From JACKFB01 sp041389525 (GTDB taxonomy: Bacteria; Myxococcota_A; UBA9042; PHBI01; JACKFB01), in contig JAWKRR010000065.1 in NCBI GenBank assembly GCA_041389525.1, positions 1 to 41,268 on the forward strand: a stretch of 41,268 nt of DNA, written 5' to 3'. Both the position numbers and the translations under genes were made by a program. Within the stretch, counting starts at the first letter, position 1; each line of letters opens with the position of its first letter. Positions 36,279 to 41,268 of this stretch are shown here, piece after piece. Below the pieces are notes generated by a model that was not told the DNA's origin, searched no databases, and saw nothing but the letters and a program-made list of their open reading frames with translations.

Positions 36279-37660
36279 GCGCTCGCCTCGTCGTCCGGGG
36301 TGCTGGACTCGCCTCCCTCGTCGGCGCCTTCAGCGTCGGGCTCAGGGTCGGCAGCCTCGGTGATGGTTGCATGTTCGGCTAGGAGATCAAGCGCGCGGCG
36401 GTGCAGCTTCTCCATCCGAACCATGTGGCGCGCCTCGCTGAGGCGCTCCGCGTCATGGTCGTGGTCGTGACCGCAGTTCTCATGGTCGTGGTCGTGGTGG
36501 TGCGCGCCACCGCGCGCGGCGAGCCACTCCTGGGCCGCTGCCTCGACCTCCGCGTCCTCGAGCTTCAGCTCGGCCGTCTCGATCAGCGCCTCCAGCGCGA
36601 GGTGGCGCTTCACGGCCTTCTCGGCGTCGCCGATCATGTTCCCAGCGGAGCGCTGGACCAGATCCACGGCCTGCTTCTGCGGGAAGCCCTGGCCCATCAG
36701 CATCTGCACCAGGTCGCGAGCGCTCGCCTGAAAATGGCGCTCGACCATGGCGGGCGGCACCGGGAAGGGGTGGCGCTCGAGCAGCACGTCCAGGAGGCGA
36801 CCGTCGACGGTGTTCTGGCGCTCCCGCTCGGCGCGCTTGCGGGCGCCCTCGACGAAGGACTCGCGCAGCTCCTGCATCGTCTCGTGGCCGGCGTCCTGGG
36901 CGAAGTCGTCGTCGAGGTCGGGCAGCTCGTCGCGCACGACGCTCTGCACCTGGACCTGCAGCCGGGCTGAGGTGCCCGCGAGCGCCTCAGGCCTGAAGTC
37001 GTCGGGGAAGGTGATCTCGGCCGTGCGCGTCTCGTCGGTCTTCGCGCCCATGAGCTGGTCGCTGAAGCCGGGGATCAGGTGCTCGTCGCCGAGCTTCACC
37101 TCCATCCCGGTCGTGGTCAGCCGCTCGTCCGGCGCGCCGTCGACTTCGCCCGTGGTGTCGACCACCACGATGTCGCCGATGTCCGCGCCGCGATCCTCGA
37201 CCGGCACGCGCTCCTTGTGGCGCTCGCGCAGCTTCTGGATCTCGGCCTCGATGGCCGCGTCGTCCACCACGGTCGGGGGAACGCTGACGGACAGCCCCTG
37301 CCAGTTGGCGAGGACGATCTTCGGCATCACCTGGATGTGCACAGTGTAGGTCAGCGGCTGACCCTCGGTGGCGATGGCGGGCTCCAGCTGCGGATCGCCG
37401 ACCGTGGGGCGCCCGACGCTGTCCAGCGCGGCGTCGATGCTCTCGCGGATGAGCTTCATCGCGGTGTCGGCGCCGAGCTGGCTGCCGAACATCCGCTTGA
37501 CCATGGCGCGGGGGGCCTTGCCGGCGCGAAACCCCTTGATGCGAGCCTTGCGCGCGACCAACTCGAGCTGGCGACCGTACTCCGCGTCGACATCCTCCAC
37601 CGGGATCTCGACGTTGACTTTCACTTGGATCTCGCTGACCGGCTCGATCGAGGTGCGCAT
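36275..37660 (-). CDS. tig: Trigger factor with His-rich insertion
   Basis: Trigger factor is the ribosome-bound chaperone and prolyl isomerase at the tunnel exit. 461 residues. The N-terminal domain carries the ribosome-docking motif GFRAGKAPRAM. The FKBP-like domain spans about 155-245 (GDIVVVDTTGEVDGAP, LIPGFSDQLMGA). The C-terminal chaperone arms follow (ERQNTVDGRLLDVLLERHPF, VQRSAGNMIGDAE). Near residues 384-403 is a His/Asp insertion, HHHDHDHENCGHDHDHD, with eight histidines and one cysteine. A Glu/Asp/Ser-rich tail of about 35 residues ends the protein. The insertion is not a normal part of trigger factor and could bind Zn2+, Ni2+ or Cu2+; it recalls the His-rich tail of SlyD. The start is ATG 37660 with GGCGAGG upstream. 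It is placed after tRNA-Leu and before clpP. Confidence 0.96.
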   Translation of the reverse strand: MRTSIEPVSEIQVKVNVEIPVEDVDAEYGRQLELVARKARIKGFRAGKAPRAMVKRMFGSQLGADTAMKLIRESIDAALDSVGRPTVGDPQLEPAIATEGQPLTYTVHIQVMPKIVLANWQGLSVSVPPTVVDDAAIEAEIQKLRERHKERVPVEDRGADIGDIVVVDTTGEVDGAPDERLTTTGMEVKLGDEHLIPGFSDQLMGAKTDETRTAEITFPDDFRPEALAGTSARLQVQVQSVVRDELPDLDDDFAQDAGHETMQELRESFVEGARKRAERERQNTVDGRLLDVLLERHPFPVPPAMVERHFQASARDLVQMLMGQGFPQKQAVDLVQRSAGNMIGDAEKAVKRHLALEALIETAELKLEDAEVEAAAQEWLAARGGAHHHDHDHENCGHDHDHDAERLSEARHMVRMEKLHRRALDLLAEHATITEAADPEPDAEGADEGGESSTPDDEASA

Positions 37661-37736
37661 GGGCCTCGCCTTTGGTTGCGCCTGTGGGGCGCGGGGTCGG
37701 TGGGGTTCCCGATGCTCGCGGGAGCCGTCGGGAGGA

Positions 37737-37823
<87 letters not shown>

Positions 37824-37869
37824 ACGAGCCGTGGTCACCCCGTCGGGGGCAGGCCGGCGACTCCAGGAC

Positions 37870-37907
37870 AAAAAAAAGAGGGATGAACCACCGGAGCGGT
37901 TCATCCC
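37870..37907 (-). terminator. Strong intrinsic terminator inside the tRNA cluster
   Basis: On the minus strand a perfect 10-bp stem, GGGATGAACC and GGTTCATCCC (37907-37898 and 37889-37880), with an 8-base loop, is followed by TC and eight consecutive T (37877-37870). This is the clearest Rho-independent terminator in the window. It would end the Arg-His-Arg-Lys transcript before tRNA-Leu. The first arm has a second copy at 37924-37915. Confidence 0.9.
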
Positions 37908-37937
37908 CCGTAACGGTTCATCCCGATGTGTGAAGTG

Positions 37938-38010
37938 TGGGCGCGGAAGGGCTCGAACCTTCGACCCGCGGATTAAGAGTCCGCTGCTCTACCAACTGAG
38001 CTACGCGCCC
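37938..38010 (-). tRNA. tRNA-Lys (CUU)
   Basis: 73 bases without encoded CCA. Acceptor GGGCGCG/CGCGCCC, D arm GCTC-AGTTGGTA-GAGC, anticodon arm GCGGA-CTCTTAA-TCCGC with anticodon CUU, T arm GAAGG-TTCGAGC-CCTTC. It is the last tRNA before the terminator. Confidence 0.97.
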
Positions 38011-38114
38011 ACAGAGGGGATGAATTCAAGGAGCAGGATGGAACCGCGCCCACCCACTGCCCGAGCTACACCAAATTGTCAACCGAAGCTGTCTCAAGTC
38101 CGGGCCGAGAGGTA

Positions 38115-38188
<74 letters not shown>

Positions 38189-38222
38189 GCAACCTTCTCG
38201 GCATCCGTTCCGCAGCAAGATT

Positions 38223-38300
38223 TGGGGTGAACGAGGGGATTTGAACCCCCGACCTCCGGAGCCACAATCCAGCGCTCTAACCAACTGAGCTACGCTCACC
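38223..38300 (-). tRNA. tRNA-His (GUG)
   Basis: Includes the extra G at position -1 (38300), which faces the discriminator C (38226), the tRNA-His identity pair. The CCA is encoded (38225-38223). Anticodon loop TTGTGGC gives GUG. T arm GGGGG-TTCAAAT-CCCCT (one G-U). Second in transcription order. Confidence 0.96.
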
Positions 38301-38332
38301 ACGCTGTCGGAACCGACCAAGACTGAAAAGAA

Positions 38333-38406
38333 CGCGCCAGAGAGGACTCGAACCTCTGACCTACGGCTTAGAAGGCCGTTGCTCTATCCGGCTGAGCTAC
38401 TGGCGC
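38333..38406 (-). tRNA. tRNA-Arg (UCU)
   Basis: 74 bases without encoded CCA, discriminator G. Acceptor GCGCCAG/CTGGCGC perfect, anticodon arm ACGGC-CTTCTAA-GCCGT with anticodon UCU for AGA/AGG codons. First gene of the tRNA transcript, about 25 bases after the predicted start site. Confidence 0.96.
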
Positions 38407-38437
38407 TCAGCGCGCACCCGGCCCAGGCCGGCGACAA

Positions 38438-38466
38438 TTGATAGTGACGCCGCCCCGGCTTGTCAA
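38438..38466 (-). promoter_or_regulatory. Strong promoter of the tRNA cluster
   Basis: On the minus strand TTGACA (38466-38461, perfect consensus), a 17-bp spacer, then TATCAA (38443-38438). The transcript would start near 38431, just before tRNA-Arg(UCU). It is the best sigma70 promoter in the window and drives the tRNAs, and by any read-through tRNA-Leu, tig and clpP. Confidence 0.75.
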
Positions 38467-38557
38467 CCCGAGAACGCCCCGACTGAAGTCGCGACCTGAC
38501 GGGGGTGTGGGTACGCCTGCCTGGACGAGGGCCAGAAATGCGGGCTAACCTCCGGGA

Positions 38558-39118
38558 ATGGACGAGGAAGAGCCCACAGAATCAGACCCGCAGGCCCCCG
38601 AAGGCGGCTTGGTGGGGCGCACCGAGCACTTGGCGGACCTGGCCTTGGACCGCCTGCGTCAGGAGGCTCACCTGCCGAACGTGGGCGCCGAGGTCTCGCA
38701 GGCGGCGCTCTTTCTGGGCGCCATCCACTCGCGCTTTCTGTGGTGGACGCTGCTGGCCTACACGCTGGTCGGGATCGCGGGCACGCTGATCGCGGTCAGC
38801 GGCGGCCTCTCCGATTGGTACATGCACGTCGCGATGTACGTGGTGATCTTCTCGTTCATCATCATCTACGTGAAAGTTCACCTGCAGTCGCAGCGCTTCG
38901 CTCGCGCCTTCTACGCCCTCACGACCCTGGCCCTGCTGGGGTTCTTCGCCTGGGTGCTCGACGATCTCGTGGCCGCCCGGGTGCTGGTCGTGGACGCCGA
39001 GAAGGTCACGCGCGCCGCGCTGCCAAGCTTGCGCATCCCCGCGGTGGGCCTGGCGTCCGTGGGCTTCGCTCTGCTCTTTCACTGGCTGGTGCTCGCGAGG
39101 TTCCGCGCCCATGCCTGA
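38558..39118 (+). CDS. Small polytopic membrane protein of unknown function
   Basis: 186 residues. An acidic N-terminal tail (DEEEPTESDP) and an amphipathic stretch to about residue 55 are followed by four membrane segments (about 62-84, 89-109, 121-141 and 157-180), with a long charged loop after the third. I recognise no family. The ATG lies shortly after CCTCCGGGA, a modest ribosome site. It overlaps the next gene by 8 bp, so the two are probably co-expressed. It is divergent from the tRNA cluster, with about 150 bp between them that also hold the tRNA promoter. Confidence 0.72.
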   Translation: MDEEEPTESDPQAPEGGLVGRTEHLADLALDRLRQEAHLPNVGAEVSQAALFLGAIHSRFLWWTLLAYTLVGIAGTLIAVSGGLSDWYMHVAMYVVIFSFIIIYVKVHLQSQRFARAFYALTTLALLGFFAWVLDDLVAARVLVVDAEKVTRAALPSLRIPAVGLASVGFALLFHWLVLARFRAHA

Positions 39119-39827
39119 GAGCGTGGGAGAGCCTCGCACCCTCGCTCAGCGCCTACGTCGCGCGCTCGGGGAGCGCAGCGGGCTGCCAGTGCGCGTCGTC
39201 GAGACCGACAACGCGGTGCGGCTGATCTCCACCGTGCGGGAGCGGCGGCGGCTGACGGTGCGCATCTCGCGCGCCATGGAGCCGCTCGGGCCGGGCGCCG
39301 TGGACGCGCTCTGTGATTTCGCCCTGGAGCGCCCGGGCGCGCGCGCCGAGGTCAAGGCGCTCATCGCGACCTTGGGCCCGGTCGCGCGGCGCCGCGCGGT
39401 GAGGCAACCCGTGCTACGCCCGCGTGGCGAGGTCCACGATCTGCGCGCGCTCTACCCGGAGGAGGCGCTCCGCGCGCTGGGTGAGGTCGTCGACCTGCCG
39501 CTGACCTTCGGGCCTCGGGTGAAGCGCCGCCGAGGGCAACGCTCCATTCGGCTCGGCTCCTACGCCGTGGCCACCCAGGTCATCCGCATCCACCGCTGGC
39601 TGGACGATCCGCGGGTTCCGGGCTGGTTTATCGGCTTCGTCCTCTTCCACGAGCTGCTCCACCACAAGCTGGGCATCGACGAGAGCGGGCCGCGGCGCAG
39701 CGTACACCCCAAGGCCTTTCGCGAGCTGGAGCGAGCGCACCCTCGCTTCGAGGACGCCAAGGCGCTGGAGCGCGAGCTGGTGCCGCTGCTCTTGGGGCGG
39801 CGGCGGCTGCTGCGCTGGCCCCTGTGA
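39111..39827 (+). CDS. SprT-like zinc metallopeptidase-type protein
   Basis: 238 residues. The C-terminal half contains HELLH at residues 180-184 in the context GFVLFHELLHHKLGID, followed by HPKAFRELERAHP with a further His. This is the layout of SprT-like/gluzincin domains in which the HExxH histidines bind zinc and Glu181 is catalytic. The N-terminal half is basic and less conserved, with a YPEEALRALG segment. No signal peptide, so it is probably cytoplasmic. The ATG overlaps the preceding stop by 8 bp and its stop overlaps the GTG of the next gene. Family-level call only; the substrate is unknown. Confidence 0.78.
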   Translation: MPESVGEPRTLAQRLRRALGERSGLPVRVVETDNAVRLISTVRERRRLTVRISRAMEPLGPGAVDALCDFALERPGARAEVKALIATLGPVARRRAVRQPVLRPRGEVHDLRALYPEEALRALGEVVDLPLTFGPRVKRRRGQRSIRLGSYAVATQVIRIHRWLDDPRVPGWFIGFVLFHELLHHKLGIDESGPRRSVHPKAFRELERAHPRFEDAKALERELVPLLLGRRRLLRWPL

Positions 39828-40687
39828 GGCGGGCCCGCCTCGCTTCGGCGCTGCTTTTCGGCGCCTTGGTGGCGGGCGGTGGCGGCGACGCGATCTCGGC
39901 CACACCCTCCGATTCGCTCGCTCCCGCCTGGCTTTTTGTGGCCGAGAGCCCGTCGGAGGTCGACGCCTCGCGGGTCGCGCCCGTCGACGCCCTGGTCATC
40001 GCGCCGAGCGCCGAACTCTACCTGCGTCCGCGGGTGCTGGTGCTGCGGCCCGAGGCGCCGCCGCCGCCCGACGAGCACGGCGTCGTCCGCTTTCAGGTGC
40101 TGGCGCGGGTGATTCGCTCGGACGGAGGCGTGACCGAGTGGCCCGTGGGCTCGGCGGTGGGGGCGCCGCCGGGCGAGGGCGGGCGCAACCTGCGGCTCGA
40201 GGCTGAAGGCGCGCCTACCCTTGTCCCGTTGGGGCCCGCGCGGCTGGGGCCCGTGCGGACCGCCAGCGTGGTCGCCATCGAGTTCGTCGTGGCGCTGCTG
40301 CCGTCGCCCCCGGGCAGGGGCTGGGCGGCGGTGGGCGGGCTGGCGCTCGAGGCGTCGCCGGCGCCGGGCGCGTCAGACAAGCCAGCCCGAGATCGGGCGG
40401 CGTCGGTGATCCGCGGGGCCGGCGGCGTGCCGGTGCTGGCGGTGCGCATCCCTGTCATCGAGCAGGGGGCGCCGGTGCCTGGGCGGGAGCGTCAGCGCCT
40501 CGTCGTGGCGGTGGGGCCTCCAGCGTTTGGGCCGACCTCGGCTACGGAGGTGGCGACTCCCACGGCAGCGTCGCCTTGGCCGCTCCGCGACAGGCAGGGC
40601 GGGGCGCTGGCTGGCGTTCAGGCGCTGATCGTCGATCTCGAGGTCGAGATCCCGGACCACGCTCCGCCGGTTCAGCGGACGGACTGA
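39824..40687 (+). CDS. Exported hypothetical protein
   Basis: 287 residues starting at GTG 39824 (GTGA overlap with the previous stop). Residues 1-26 form a signal peptide-like segment (RRARLASALLFGALVAGGGG, then DAISA). The mature part is Pro/Ala/Val-rich, with beta-strand-like stretches and no cysteine. I do not recognise any domain. The last 16 bp overlap the end of the convergent nuoN. Coupled to the SprT-like gene, so perhaps part of one three-gene unit. Composition is strongly GC-biased, and the C-terminal half may be disordered. Confidence 0.65.
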   Translation: MRRARLASALLFGALVAGGGGDAISATPSDSLAPAWLFVAESPSEVDASRVAPVDALVIAPSAELYLRPRVLVLRPEAPPPPDEHGVVRFQVLARVIRSDGGVTEWPVGSAVGAPPGEGGRNLRLEAEGAPTLVPLGPARLGPVRTASVVAIEFVVALLPSPPGRGWAAVGGLALEASPAPGASDKPARDRAASVIRGAGGVPVLAVRIPVIEQGAPVPGRERQRLVVAVGPPAFGPTSATEVATPTAASPWPLRDRQGGALAGVQALIVDLEVEIPDHAPPVQRTD

Positions 40688-41268
40688 GCGCGCAGGGCGT
40701 CGGCGTCGGGCCCCTCGACGGCGGGCGTCACCAGGGCGGCGCGGGGAGCGGACACGGGGGTGGCGCCGCTGAGGCCCGGGGTGGTCGTGCGGGAGAGGCT
40801 GTGGCCGGCGTCGACGGAGGCGTCGATGAACTGGCCTGGGAGCAGGCCGACCGCGAGGGTGAGGGCGGTGGCCGCGGCCGCGGCGAAGCGGATGGTGCGG
40901 CTGGGGAGCAAGCGCATCTGGCCCGACTCGTCTTTCATGTAGGCGACCAGGACGACGCGCAGGTAGTACCAGGCGCTGATGACCGAGTTGACGACGGCGA
41001 AGACGACGAGCCAGAGCCACTTGGGGTCCTGGAGCAGCTCGCTGAAGATGGTGAGCTTGCCGACGAAGCCGGCGGTCGCGGGGATGCCCAGCAGCGAGAA
41101 CATCGCGACCGCGAGGGCGAAGGCGAGCCCGGGCGAGCGGCGGGCGAGGCCAGCGTAGGCGGGCTCGGAGATGTCTTCGAGGTCGTCGCCGCCCAGGGCG
41201 CTGGCCACGGCGAAGGCGCCTGCGTTGGCGAGGGTGTAGCCGAGGAGGTAGACGACCAGCCCGCCGCC
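40672..41268 (-). CDS. nuoN: NADH-quinone oxidoreductase subunit N, C-terminal part
   Basis: NuoN is one of the proton-pumping, antiporter-like membrane subunits of respiratory complex I. The window contains about the last 198 codons; the 5' part lies beyond the right edge. The diagnostic stretch MFSLLGIPATAGFVGKLTIF is intact, followed by the AWYYLRVVLVAYM segment typical of the last helices of NuoN. The preceding YLLGYTLANAGAFAVASAL also matches NuoN rather than NuoL or NuoM. The C-terminus has a longer than usual hydrophilic tail (about 40 residues). The end overlaps the convergent exported-protein gene by 16 bp. As nuoN is normally the last nuo gene, the rest of the operon should lie just outside the window. 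Confidence 0.88.
   Translation of the reverse strand, partial: GGGLVVYLLGYTLANAGAFAVASALGGDDLEDISEPAYAGLARRSPGLAFALAVAMFSLLGIPATAGFVGKLTIFSELLQDPKWLWLVVFAVVNSVISAWYYLRVVLVAYMKDESGQMRLLPSRTIRFAAAAATALTLAVGLLPGQFIDASVDAGHSLSRTTTPGLSGATPVSAPRAALVTPAVEGPDADALRAQSVR

Overview
The window is about 41 kb of a high-GC bacterial chromosome with dense gene packing, many ATGA/GTGA/TTGA stop-start overlaps, and GTG and TTG starts. Several features suggest the deltaproteobacterial/Myxococcota sphere: a kinase-like protein fused to a formylglycine-generating-enzyme-type (SUMF) domain, a secreted cysteine-rich protein with an NTR-like CxC start, a MopE-like Asp/Cys calcium-type repeat, a sigma-region-4-only protein with a CPFVSC motif, and the order tRNAs-tig-clpP-clpX-lon. 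This placement is inference from gene content, not a phylogenetic result. No insertion sequence, prophage, CRISPR array or rRNA was seen. The region looks like core chromosome with lineage-specific genes interleaved.

Layout. 1-686: 5' part of ATP-type PEP carboxykinase (minus, runs off the left edge). 1105-3724: clpS-clpA, the N-degron adaptor and its AAA+ unfoldase. 3895-8715: a large kinase-like/SUMF membrane protein whose stop overlaps a TTG start of purB, followed by purC. 8845-15574: lineage-specific genes (unknown protein, polytopic membrane protein, RsmC-like methyltransferase, secreted Cys-rich protein, cysteine-free uracil-DNA-glycosylase-like protein, zinc-type CDF exporter). 15602-23107 (minus): trpE-G-D-C-F, every junction overlapping, continuing without a gap into a membrane alkaline-phosphatase-superfamily protein and a HEAT-repeat protein. 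trpB and trpA are not in the window. 23194-28559: a MoaD-MoaE fusion, PrkA kinase, a DsbD-alpha-like lipoprotein, a Pro/Ala/Glu-rich single-pass protein, and the sigma-region-4-like regulator behind two candidate tandem promoters. 28676-31537: purH-purD. 31575-38406 (minus): five tRNA genes, then tig, clpP, clpX and lon. 38558-40687: three overlapping genes, the middle one SprT-like. 40672-41268: 3' part of nuoN (minus, runs off the right edge).

How the genes fit together. Two protein-quality-control blocks (ClpS/ClpA; trigger factor, ClpP, ClpX, Lon) share the window, so the single ClpP here probably serves both ClpA and ClpX. Four purine genes lie in two pairs (purB-purC, purH-purD), and the trp block covers the steps from chorismate to indole-glycerol phosphate. 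The observations most worth following are the degenerate kinase-SUMF fusion, the sigma-region-4 protein with four cysteines, the trp operon extended by a Thr-nucleophile sulfatase-like protein, the MoaD-MoaE fusion with an internal Gly-Gly, the His-rich insertion in trigger factor, and a strong intrinsic terminator with a duplicated arm inside the tRNA cluster.
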